DNA of 7,817 bases from Candidatus Aminicenantota bacterium (GCA_030607635.1 JAUWJP010000073.1:1-7817); one strand, 5' to 3'; positions 1 through 6,708 are shown, numbered from the stretch's first letter. Translations and numbers: made by a program. Notes: generated by a model from the letters alone, not told the origin.

Positions 1-909
1 GAATTTACGGGAAGACCATTTTGGGAAATAATATCCGATGACGAGATTAATTCTATTCTGAAGCAAGCCTTAGAAAAGAAAGATTCTTTTTCAAGCCAAG
101 TTTTTATTCTTAAACGCGAACCTCGAAATATTCAGATTCAGACTGCCCCCATAACTGATCAACATGAGAAACTATTCGGTATAGTAGGTGTTTTTCACGA
201 TATCACTGACTTAAAAAAGCTAGAAAAAGCGAGATCAGAATTTTTAGCCAATGTCTCCCACGAACTTATTACTCCTATTACATCTATTGTTGGTTCTGTA
301 GAGACCTTAAAAGACGGGGCTATAAATATTCCCAATAAAAGAGATGATTTTCTTGATATCATATATTCCCATTCTCAGAGATTAGCCAATTTGGTCAATG
401 ATATTTTGAGTTTAACTCAAATTGAAGCCCATGAAATTAAGATGAGTTTTCAGCCTGTGATTATAAAAGAAATTATAGATGATATCTGGGCTCTGTATAA
501 AAATAAGGCAGAATCAGAGAAACTATCTTTTGAAATAGATATCCCTTCAAAACTTCCTCATGTTTCAGCTGATCCAGAATGGATCACTCTGGCTTTTTCT
601 AATCTAGTCGATAATGCCATAAAATTTACCAAGCCAAAAGATCAGATTAAAGTCAGAGCTGAAGAAATTAATAACTTTGTCCGCATAGATGTTTCTGACA
701 CGGGAATAGGTATTTCGGAAGAACATCTTCCTCGAATATTCGAGCGTTTCTACAGAGTTGATAAAGCTCGTTCAAGAGAAATGGGCGGCACAGGCTTAGG
801 ATTAGCTATCGTTAAACACATCGTACAAGCAAATCAAGGGAAAATAACAGTTAAAAGTAAACCCGGTAAGGGTTCAACTTTTTCTGTTGTCCTTCCTAAG
901 GCTGCTTGA
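1..909 (+). CDS. phoR: PhoR-type sensor histidine kinase, C-terminal part (5' end outside window)
   Basis: The frame is open from base 1 to the TGA at 907-909 and gives 302 residues of a membrane-linked sensor kinase that would autophosphorylate and pass phosphate to a response regulator. Residues 1-75 look like the end of a PAS domain, finishing in the typical GVFHDITDLKKLE linker. The H-box is FLANVSHELITPIT with the phospho-accepting His at residue 87. The HATPase domain shows the N-box around Asn201/Asn205 (NLVDNAIKFT), the G1 box DTGIGIS from Asp233, the F-box RIFERFYRVD, and the G2 box GGTGLGLAIV at 262-271. The start and any transmembrane segments lie upstream of the window. The name PhoR rests on the PAS-HisKA-HATPase order plus adjacency to a pst-phoU cluster with Pho-box-like sites. 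Odd point: Ile90 stands where HisKA domains nearly always carry Arg or Lys (HELRTP). I see no hairpin terminator after the gene. Confidence 0.9.
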   Translation, partial: EFTGRPFWEIISDDEINSILKQALEKKDSFSSQVFILKREPRNIQIQTAPITDQHEKLFGIVGVFHDITDLKKLEKARSEFLANVSHELITPITSIVGSVETLKDGAINIPNKRDDFLDIIYSHSQRLANLVNDILSLTQIEAHEIKMSFQPVIIKEIIDDIWALYKNKAESEKLSFEIDIPSKLPHVSADPEWITLAFSNLVDNAIKFTKPKDQIKVRAEEINNFVRIDVSDTGIGISEEHLPRIFERFYRVDKARSREMGGTGLGLAIVKHIVQANQGKITVKSKPGKGSTFSVVLPKAA

Positions 910-941
910 CAAAATAATCTTATACTTTCTTTCCTTTCCTC

Positions 942-982
942 ACTTAATCATTTTTTAACTTTACTGTAATAAAAGCTTAATG
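942..982 (+). promoter_or_regulatory. Candidate Pho box array upstream of the small ORF
   Basis: Four 8-base units begin exactly 11 bases apart at 942, 953, 964 and 975: ACTTAATC, TTTTAACT, CTGTAATA and GCTTAATG. Direct repeats with an 11-base period are the known layout of PhoB boxes (CTGTCAT with 4-base spacers) and of Bacillus PhoP boxes (TTAACA). The third unit differs from CTGTCAT at one position. This array is weaker than the two downstream, and the DNA is AT-rich, so chance is a real alternative. I could not assign a convincing -10; TATTTA at 997-1002 is possible but would put transcription almost at the ORF start. Confidence 0.5.
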
Positions 983-1002
983 TTTGCAAGAGAAAATATT
1001 TA

Positions 1003-1176
1003 ATGATGAAAATTATCATAGCGATAATTCTTGGTGTATTCATTTTCTTTTTGCTAATTTTTTGGAATTCCCAAATATTCAGAAGAAAAGAATTACTGCC
1101 CATACAAAAATTAATTATTGATTTAATCTATCAATGTTTAGGAGAAAAAAGGGAAAGTCACAATACCGTCCGTTAA
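1003..1176 (+). CDS. Small single-pass membrane protein, function unknown (57 aa)
   Basis: An ATG at 1003 (a second in-frame ATG follows at 1006) opens 57 codons ending in TAA at 1174-1176. Residues 3-21 are a continuous hydrophobic stretch (KIIIAIILGVFIFFLLIFW), followed by a basic FRRK cluster at 26-29 and then a helix-like, partly amphipathic tail around LLPIQKLIIDLIYQCLGEKR. By the positive-inside rule the tail would face the cytoplasm. The ribosome binding site is poor: only a purine run (AAGAGA) lies upstream. It sits 93 bases after the kinase and just behind an array of 11-base-phased Pho-box-like repeats. I do not recognise the family. It could be a small membrane protein of the phosphate response, or a chance open frame in AT-rich DNA; the coherent membrane segment followed by a charged tail favours the former modestly. 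Confidence 0.45.
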   Translation: MMKIIIAIILGVFIFFLLIFWNSQIFRRKELLPIQKLIIDLIYQCLGEKRESHNTVR

Positions 1177-1179
1177 AAA

Positions 1180-1235
1180 AATTAACAAAAAATTAACATA
1201 ATTTTCATCTCTCGTTAACAATTACTGAATAGAAT
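1180..1235 (+). promoter_or_regulatory. Candidate Pho box and promoter for the porin-pstS unit
   Basis: TTAACA occurs exactly at 1182, 1193 and 1215, that is at offsets 0, 11 and 33, with a degenerate copy (TTCATC) filling the 22-base slot at 1204. TTAACA is the Bacillus PhoP half-site, and the 11-base period is shared with PhoB boxes. A -10-like TAGAAT at 1230-1235 begins 9 bases after the last clear repeat. That matches activator-dependent Pho promoters, in which the box takes the place of the -35 element. A further loose unit, CTGAATA, falls on the same phase at 1225. The site begins a few bases after the small ORF stop and leaves a leader of about 140 bases before the porin start. Confidence 0.65.
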
Positions 1236-1260
1236 AAACCTCCCTCTTAAATATAAATGT

Positions 1261-1290
1261 GGGCTTGATAAATCAAGCCCCTACAGGAGA
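1261..1290. repeat. Dispersed hairpin repeat, copy 1 (in the porin leader)
   Basis: GGGCTTGATAAATCAAGCCC at 1261-1280 is a perfect inverted repeat, followed by CTACAGGAGA. The same unit with substitutions occurs three more times between 6797 and 6957. The sequence before the stem (AAATGTG) is also shared with copy 3, so the unit is larger than the stem alone. This copy lies between the candidate Pho promoter and the porin gene, so it would be transcribed as a hairpin in the leader. It has no T-run and is not a terminator. Confidence 0.85.
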
Positions 1291-1386
1291 GAAAAGCTAT
1301 CTAGGACAGTATTAATGAATAAAAATCAAGAATTAAATATTAAGGTAAAAACTGAAGAAGAAAAAAATTTTATAAGGAGGTATTTC

Positions 1387-2430
1387 ATGAAAAAATGGAG
1401 TATTGTATTGGTGATTGCGCTAGCAATCGGTCTTCTTCCAAGGCTCGGTCACTCTGCGGGCGAGTTTAAAGGCTACATGTTTTCTGATTACTACTATGTT
1501 GTCAACCATCACGATGAAAACATTGAGGGCCACCATGGCCACTGGTTCCGCAGAATTTATTTCACCTATAACAACGGATTGACCGAAAAAATCAAAACGC
1601 GCCTCAGGATTGAGTTCAACTCTCCAGGAGACTTCACTTCTTCAGACAAATTGTCTCCTGTTGTGAAAGACGCTTATCTGAGCGCCAAAGTAGGTGGACA
1701 AGATTTGATGTTCGGCATTATTTCGACACCAACCTGGGGCAATGTCGAGAAAATCTGGGGCTACTGATCTTTGGAAAAAACCCCTCTCGATCTTCAGAAA
1801 TTGGGTTCCTCAAGAGATTTTGCCGTCGGCCTTAAAGGAAATCTTGATGCGGGAAAATCAGTATCCTATATGGTTATGTGCGGAAATGGAGCATCAAACA
1901 AAGGAGAAACAAACAAGGGAAAAAAGATTTACGGTCAACTAGGATTCAAGCCCGTTAAAGGATTATACGTAGAGGCTTACGGAGATTATGAAATCCAAAC
2001 AGACAAAAAGACCTACTACGTTTATCAGGGATTTGCTGCCTATCAAGGCAAGTGGGGAAGAATCGGAGCCATGTTTGCCAGCAGACACTTTAAACAGAAA
2101 ATTGAGGGTGCAGATGATGTTGAGAATGACTATGACATAATTTCCGCATTTGCCGTTGTGAAAGCAAGTTCCAAAGTAGATATCATCGCTCGCTTCGATA
2201 GGAACTTTGGTAATGGATTTGAGACAAATTACGGTGGACACAAGATTTCTTACATTCCCTTTGCTGATAATGCTGTTTCCAACCTTGTCATCGGAGGAAT
2301 CAGCTGGGAAGTTGCTAAAAACGTATGGCTCATTCCCAATGTTAAGTATGTTTTCTATGATGAGCCAGAAGTTGGTACAAAACCCGCTGATAACGTCTAT
2401 GCCAATATGACTGTATTTTTTAAATTTTAA
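1387..2430 (+). pseudogene. Outer-membrane porin of the Pho locus, interrupted by one in-frame TGA
   Basis: The start is ATG 1387, six bases after a full AAGGAGG (1374-1380), and it opens a clear signal peptide (MKKWSIVLVIALAIGLLPRLGHSA, cleavage near residue 24). An in-frame ATG at 1315 has no such site and would bury the signal peptide. The mature sequence shows alternating aromatic and polar residues typical of beta-barrel strands and ends in NMTVFFKF, the C-terminal Phe of outer-membrane barrels. The only interruption is TGA at 1765-1767 (codon 127), in the context WGY-stop-SLEKTPLDL. The same frame then runs uninterrupted to TAA at 2428-2430, giving 347 codons overall. CGA (Arg) would need only one C-to-T change. 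If real, translation gives a 126-residue fragment without most of the barrel. A consensus error in the assembly is the main alternative. Being in the pstS unit and behind a Pho box, the gene probably encodes a phosphate or anion channel; the substrate is inferred. Confidence 0.8.
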
Positions 2431-2444
2431 AGGAGGTAATTAAA

Positions 2445-3350
2445 ATGAATTTTAAGAAATTACTTTTGGTAGTACTGGTAAGCTTCGGCCTTGTTTTCGC
2501 TGGCAGCTGCTCGATAGCCAAACAGAAAATGATCCAGGTCAAGGGATCAGACACCTTGGTGAATTTAGTCCAGATACTGGCTGAGGCTTACATGGAAAAA
2601 AACCCAAAAACTCCGATTGCTGTGCTTGGAGGCGGTTCTGGAACAGGAATTGCAGCTTTGATCAACGGAACCTGTGATATTGCAGATCATTCCCGACCCT
2701 GGAAAGAAAAGGAAATCAACTTAGCAAAAGAAAATGATGTAGAGCCCCGCAGATTCATCATAGCAGTAGACGGTGTGAGTGTTATTGTCAACGAGAGCAA
2801 CTCTGTGGGAGATTTATCAATGGACCAGGTTGGTGCTATATATCGCGGGCAAATTAAGAACTGGAAAGAAGTTGGCGGTCCTGATAAACCTATTTCGCTT
2901 TACGGAAGACAATCAAATTCTGGGACTTATGTCTTCTTCCAAGAACATGTCCTCGGCAAAAAGAATTATTCACCTGACATGAAGCGGATGAACGGCAATG
3001 CCCAAATAGTGGAAGGAGTCATTCAAGATAAAGCTAGTATCGGCTATGTAGGTGTCGGTTACGTTTATGACACAAAGAGCGGAGAAGTAAGAAAAGGCCT
3101 TAAAGTTTTGAAAATTGCGAATGATGCAAATTCACCTGCCTATTCTCCCTTAGACAAAGCTGCTGTTGATGCCGGGAAATATCCTGTAGCCCGACCTCTC
3201 TTCCAATCAACAAACGGAAAACCCAATGGTGCTATTCTAGATTTTATCAAGTTCGAAACAGGTCCAGAAGGGCAGAATATAGTTGAAAGAGAAGGCTTTT
3301 TCACTATCGGTTCTTCTCACATCACTGAAAATAAGAAAAACCTGAAGTAG
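2445..3350 (+). CDS. pstS: Phosphate-binding protein of the ABC transporter, PstS
   Basis: This 301-residue exported protein would capture inorganic phosphate in the periplasm and deliver it to PstCA. It starts 8 bases after AGGAGG (2431-2436) and 14 bases after the porin stop, so the two genes are co-transcribed. The N-terminus is a hydrophobic signal sequence ending in VFAGSC; Cys22 could be lipidated, but Ala at -3 and Ser at -1 make the lipobox imperfect, so ordinary signal peptidase cleavage is possible. Ligand-site motifs of the PstS family are present in order: KGSDTL at 33-38, GGGSGTG at 62-68, DIADHSRP at 78-85, and GRQSNSGTY at 154-162, where Arg155 and the Ser/Thr residues would contact phosphate. 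Length and motifs fit the shorter PstS type rather than the E. coli type. A strong terminator follows, so pstS is not in the same transcript as pstCAB by default. Confidence 0.95.
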   Translation: MNFKKLLLVVLVSFGLVFAGSCSIAKQKMIQVKGSDTLVNLVQILAEAYMEKNPKTPIAVLGGGSGTGIAALINGTCDIADHSRPWKEKEINLAKENDVEPRRFIIAVDGVSVIVNESNSVGDLSMDQVGAIYRGQIKNWKEVGGPDKPISLYGRQSNSGTYVFFQEHVLGKKNYSPDMKRMNGNAQIVEGVIQDKASIGYVGVGYVYDTKSGEVRKGLKVLKIANDANSPAYSPLDKAAVDAGKYPVARPLFQSTNGKPNGAILDFIKFETGPEGQNIVEREGFFTIGSSHITENKKNLK

Positions 3351-3367
3351 TGTTACTCGAGGCAATA

Positions 3368-3411
3368 GGCTGGGCAGAATTGAGTTGATCATTCTGCCCG
3401 GCCTTTTTTTT
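3368..3411 (+). terminator. Rho-independent terminator after pstS
   Basis: GGCTGGGCAGAAT (3368-3380) pairs with ATTCTGCCCGGCC (3391-3403), a 13-pair stem with one G-U pair and a 10-base loop. It is followed at once by eight T residues (3404-3411). It lies 17 bases after the pstS stop. This is the clearest terminator in the window and separates porin-pstS from pstCAB-phoU. Confidence 0.93.
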
Positions 3412-3423
3412 CTTTACCCACCG

Positions 3424-3489
3424 TTTTAACAGACTTTTAACACTTTTGTAACATTTCTGTAATATCTTTCTAATATTATTATTTATAGT
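3424..3489 (+). promoter_or_regulatory. Pho box array and promoter for pstCAB-phoU
   Basis: Five 8-base units begin exactly 11 bases apart at 3424, 3435, 3446, 3457 and 3468: TTTTAACA, TTTTAACA, TTGTAACA, CTGTAATA and TTCTAATA. The period and the core are those of PhoB/PhoP direct-repeat operators. TATAGT at 3484-3489 is a good -10, starting 8 bases after the last unit, with no -35 element of its own visible, as expected for activator-dependent Pho promoters. Transcription would start near 3495, leaving a very short leader before pstC. Confidence 0.8.
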
Positions 3490-3511
3490 TTAAAGGTATT
3501 CCAAAAAAGAA

Positions 3512-4405
3512 ATGAATAGAATGAGCTTTGCTAGACTCAAAGAATCAGCTATCAAAGCTTTTTTCTTTACCAACGGAATATTAGCTGTATTGGTTTTGAT
3601 AGGCATTTTTTGTTTACTTCTTTTCACCTCTGTACCTGCTTTCAGAGAAATAAATATAAAAGAATTCCTAATAGATAAAAATTGGAATCCCACCTCTCCA
3701 GTTAAAGAAGAATACGGCATTCTCTCCATGATTGTTAGCACCTTTATGGTCACCCTTGGAGCATTAATCATTGCTGTCCCTTTGGGTATTGGCGTAGCTG
3801 CTTACCTTTCTGATGTCGCCCACTGGAAGGTAAGAGAAATTGCCAAGCCAATTGTTGAAGTCTTAGCTGGAATTCCTTCAGTCGTTATTGGCTTTTTAGG
3901 AATTGTTCTTTTTGGACCAATAATTGCCGGGATTTTTGGTGTAAGTCACGGCTTGAATGCAGTCAACGGCTCGATCCTATTAGCCATCATGGCTCTACCA
4001 ACAATAATCAGTATTTCCGAAGATTCCCTTAATGCTGTCCCGCGAGCTTATGCTGAAGCTTCTCTAGCCCTTGGGGCTTCCCGCTGGCAGACTTTAATCC
4101 GGGTCAGGATTCCAGCCGCTCTATCAGGGATTCTTGCTTCTATGATGTTAGGAATGGGACGAGCTATCGGCGAGACAATGACAGTTCTTATGGTCACAGG
4201 AAATGCTCCAGCCTTTCCCAAGGGCTTTTTAAGCTCTATCAGAACAATGACTGCAAATATTGCCATCGAACTGGGGGAAGTTCCTTATTATACAACTCAC
4301 TACTATGCTCTATTTGCTATTGGACTGGTGTTGTTCATTATTACATTTCTTGTCAACCTTGCTTCGGACATTATTCTTCATAAATATCAGGAAAGAGAAC
4401 AATGA
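3512..4405 (+). CDS. pstC: Phosphate ABC transporter permease PstC
   Basis: A 297-residue inner-membrane permease, one half of the PstCA channel. A first hydrophobic segment spans about 20-40, followed by the periplasmic loop with NWNPTSPVKEEYGI (57-70), which is typical of PstC. The binding-protein-dependent permease domain then runs from about 71 to the end. The cytoplasmic EAA loop, which contacts PstB, is seen as EASLALGASRWQTLIRV at 182-198, followed by GRAIGET at 216-222, a conserved Pst permease motif. The ribosome binding site is weak: AAAGG at 3492-3496 is far from ATG 3512, and an in-frame ATG at 3521 is an alternative start that would shorten the protein by three residues. It is the first gene behind the five-unit Pho box and overlaps pstA by four bases (ATGA), so the two are translationally coupled. 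Confidence 0.95.
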   Translation: MNRMSFARLKESAIKAFFFTNGILAVLVLIGIFCLLLFTSVPAFREINIKEFLIDKNWNPTSPVKEEYGILSMIVSTFMVTLGALIIAVPLGIGVAAYLSDVAHWKVREIAKPIVEVLAGIPSVVIGFLGIVLFGPIIAGIFGVSHGLNAVNGSILLAIMALPTIISISEDSLNAVPRAYAEASLALGASRWQTLIRVRIPAALSGILASMMLGMGRAIGETMTVLMVTGNAPAFPKGFLSSIRTMTANIAIELGEVPYYTTHYYALFAIGLVLFIITFLVNLASDIILHKYQEREQ

Positions 4406-5256
4406 ACCGGAAGAAAATTGTTGAATTCGCTGGTTTTTTCCTTCTGCGCGTTTGCCTCTACATTGTATTTGCTGTCTTATTACTATTTCTTTACGACATC
4501 GGAAGCAAAGGTGCAGGATCCATCAGCTGGGAATTTCTCACCAAGGCCCCTCGCCGCGGTATGACCGAAGGAGGAATTTTTCCAGCCATAATGGGCACTT
4601 TTTTAGTTACAATTGTCACTGCTTTATTAGCTGTTCCTTTGGGCATGTTTGCTGCCATCTATCTGAATGAATATGCCAAACAAACGAGACTAACTCGAGT
4701 CATCCGTTTGTCTATAAGAAATCTATCTGGTGTGCCCTCAATCGTCTATGGTCTTTTTGGAGTCATTCTGTTTGTAAACATCCTTAATTGCGGAACATCC
4801 ATTCTTTCTGCCGGATTAACCTTAGGTTTGCTAACCCTTCCCTGGACGATCACAGCCAGTGAAGAAGCCCTTAAAACCATTCCCAATTCTTACCGCGAAG
4901 GGGCCCTAGCTTTGGGAGCTACTAAATGGCAATCTATCCGCACGAATGTCCTTCCCTATGCTCTTCCTGGAATGTTAACCGGAACTGTACTAGGATTAGC
5001 AAGAGCTGCAGGTGAAACAGCTCCCATAATGTTTACAGGTGCTGCATTTTACCTTCCTTTTTTGCCCAAATCGTTGAGCGACCAATTTATGGCTTTACCT
5101 TACCATCTTTATGTCATGGCTACCCAACATCATAACATTTCTCTGGTCAGGCCCCTGGCTTACGGCACCGCCCTTGTTTTAATTGCTCTCGTCCTGGGAA
5201 TGAACATGGTAGCTGTTATTATTAGATACAGACTGAGAAGAAAAAGAAGGGAATAA
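4402..5256 (+). CDS. pstA: Phosphate ABC transporter permease PstA
   Basis: A 284-residue inner-membrane permease that pairs with PstC. There is an N-terminal membrane segment at about 10-31, then the loop with FLTKAPRRGMTEGGIFPAI (45-63), characteristic of PstA. The permease core follows, with LSGVPSIVYGLFG at 108-120. The EAA loop is EGALALGATKWQSIRTNV at 166-183 and the conserved GLARAAGETAPIMFTGAA is at 198-215. The start overlaps the pstC stop in an ATGA junction, and no strong ribosome binding site of its own is evident, consistent with coupling. The C-terminus is very basic (RYRLRRKRRE), fitting a cytoplasmic tail. Length is normal for the family and nothing appears missing. Confidence 0.95.
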   Translation: MNRKKIVEFAGFFLLRVCLYIVFAVLLLFLYDIGSKGAGSISWEFLTKAPRRGMTEGGIFPAIMGTFLVTIVTALLAVPLGMFAAIYLNEYAKQTRLTRVIRLSIRNLSGVPSIVYGLFGVILFVNILNCGTSILSAGLTLGLLTLPWTITASEEALKTIPNSYREGALALGATKWQSIRTNVLPYALPGMLTGTVLGLARAAGETAPIMFTGAAFYLPFLPKSLSDQFMALPYHLYVMATQHHNISLVRPLAYGTALVLIALVLGMNMVAVIIRYRLRRKRRE

Positions 5257-5257
5257 A

Positions 5258-6022
5258 ATGAGAGAATTAAAAGAGAAGATTGAAGTGAGGAATCTAAATT
5301 TTTATTATGGAGAAAATCAAGCTCTAAAAAACATAAATATTATCTGTCAAGCGAACCTGGTGACTGCCATCATCGGCCCATCGGGCTGTGGCAAATCAAC
5401 CTTTATCCGCACCTTAAACAGAATGAATGATGTTATTCTTGGAGTAAGAATCGAGGGGGAAGTCCTCTTAGATTCAAAAAATATCTACTTGCCCACGGTC
5501 GATGAAGTGGAAATAAGAAGAAGAATAGGAATGGTATTCCAAAAACCAAATCCTTTCCCCAAATCAATTTTTGACAATGTTGCCTACGGATTAAGAATCA
5601 ATGGCCTGAAAAGCAAGAGCAAAATTGAGGAAATAGTAGAAAAAAGTCTTATAAATGCAGCTCTCTGGGATGAAGTCAAAGACAGGCTAAAAGAAAATGC
5701 TTTTACCCTTTCCGGAGGACAGCAGCAAAGACTATGCATTGCCAGATCATTGGCAGTAGAACCTGAAGTGATATTATTCGATGAACCTTGTTCAGCTATT
5801 GATCCTATAGCCACGGGGAAGATCGAAGATCTTATCCAAACACTAAAAATAAATTATACTGTTGTAATTGTTACCCATAACATGCAACAGGCAGCCCGAG
5901 TATCTGACTTTACTGCTTTTATGATGCTTGGGGAATTAATCGAGTTTGACAATACAGATAAAATATTTACATATCCATCTAATAAGCTCACCGAGGATTA
6001 TATAACCGGGAGATTTGGATGA
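5258..6022 (+). CDS. pstB: Phosphate ABC transporter ATP-binding protein PstB
   Basis: A 254-residue cytoplasmic ATPase that drives PstCA. All nucleotide-binding motifs are intact: Walker A GPSGCGKST at 40-48, Q-loop Gln95 in FQKPNPFP (94-101, the PstB-specific form), signature LSGGQ at 151-155, Walker B VILFDE at 171-176 continuing into PCSAIDP, and switch His207 in VTHNMQQA. PstB proteins usually read SALDP, so Ile181 is a conservative change. The ATG begins one base after the pstA stop, with GAAGGGA inside the end of pstA serving as ribosome binding site. The sequence LNRMNDVI after Walker A is another PstB hallmark. Assignment is firm because the gene sits between pstA and phoU in the usual order. 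Confidence 0.97.
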   Translation: MRELKEKIEVRNLNFYYGENQALKNINIICQANLVTAIIGPSGCGKSTFIRTLNRMNDVILGVRIEGEVLLDSKNIYLPTVDEVEIRRRIGMVFQKPNPFPKSIFDNVAYGLRINGLKSKSKIEEIVEKSLINAALWDEVKDRLKENAFTLSGGQQQRLCIARSLAVEPEVILFDEPCSAIDPIATGKIEDLIQTLKINYTVVIVTHNMQQAARVSDFTAFMMLGELIEFDNTDKIFTYPSNKLTEDYITGRFG

Positions 6023-6039
6023 GGCGATAGGAGGATTAA

Positions 6040-6708
6040 ATGGCAAGACCTTTTGACGAGGAATTAAAGACCATCAGGGGAAAATTAATGAAAATGGCTT
6101 GTCTGGCTGAAGAGTCAATCGTTTTGGCAGTTAAGAGTTTAAAAGACAGGAAAGAAAAATTAGCAAAGGATGTTTTAAAAAAAGAGGAAGCCATTAATCT
6201 CTTAGATATAGAAATTGACGAATTATGCCTTAAACTTCTCGCCCGCAGACAACCCATGGCTATTGACCTTAGGTTTATTACTTCGGCCATGAAGATTACG
6301 AGCGAGCTGGAAAGGATAGGTGATCAAGCTGTAAATATCGCTGAAAGATCTTTAGAATTACTCAAATTGCCCTTACTAAAGCCCCTGATCGATATTCCCA
6401 GAATGGCAGACTTAGCTCAGAACATGGTCAAAGATTCCATTAACGCCTTTGTCAACCGAGACGGCAAGTTGGCCATAAATGTATGCGAGAGAGATGATCA
6501 AGTTGATAAGCTAAATGACCAGATACTTCGGGAACTTTTAACTTATATGATGCAGGACCCAACCACGATAAGAAGGGCAGTGGATTTAATCTTGGTAGGA
6601 CGCCATCTGGAGAGAATCGCTGATCATGCGACGAATATAGGAGAAGATGTCTATTATCTAGCTAAAGGCAAAACGATAAAACATCATATAGAAAAAAATA
6701 GGAAATAG
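6040..6708 (+). CDS. phoU: Phosphate signalling/transport regulator PhoU
   Basis: A 222-residue cytoplasmic all-helical protein with two PhoU repeats. In the family it links PstB and the sensor kinase, keeping the kinase off when phosphate is plentiful. Each repeat carries the metal-binding signature: ELERIGDQAVNIAE around 89-102 and HLERIADHATNIGEDV at 189-204. The region ARRQPMAIDLRFI at 68-80 is also typical. A full AGGAGG (6029-6034) lies five bases before the ATG, and the gap to the pstB stop is 17 bases, so it is the last gene of the pstCAB-phoU unit. No convincing terminator hairpin follows the TAG at 6706-6708. Length is normal for PhoU. Confidence 0.95.
   Translation: MARPFDEELKTIRGKLMKMACLAEESIVLAVKSLKDRKEKLAKDVLKKEEAINLLDIEIDELCLKLLARRQPMAIDLRFITSAMKITSELERIGDQAVNIAERSLELLKLPLLKPLIDIPRMADLAQNMVKDSINAFVNRDGKLAINVCERDDQVDKLNDQILRELLTYMMQDPTTIRRAVDLILVGRHLERIADHATNIGEDVYYLAKGKTIKHHIEKNRK

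Noticed and set aside
1315..1386. Longer porin N-terminus starting at ATG 1315
   Set aside because: It lacks a ribosome binding site and would place about 24 charged residues before the signal peptide, whereas ATG 1387 has AAGGAGG six bases upstream.
1765..1830. TGA in the porin read as selenocysteine with a downstream SECIS hairpin
   Set aside because: The bases after the TGA give only weak, poorly matched stems, and a selenocysteine in an exported beta-barrel is not expected. A single C-to-T change from an Arg codon is simpler.
1963..2241. Antisense open frame within the porin gene
   Set aside because: It has no ribosome binding site or recognisable domain and lies opposite a well-supported coding frame. 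The same applies to antisense frames at 3490-3771, 4048-4266, 5584-5814, 6036-6290 and 6975-7280.
1771..2430. Downstream half of the porin as an independent gene starting at TTG 1771
   Set aside because: It has no signal peptide and no convincing ribosome binding site, and it continues the same frame and domain as the part before the TGA.
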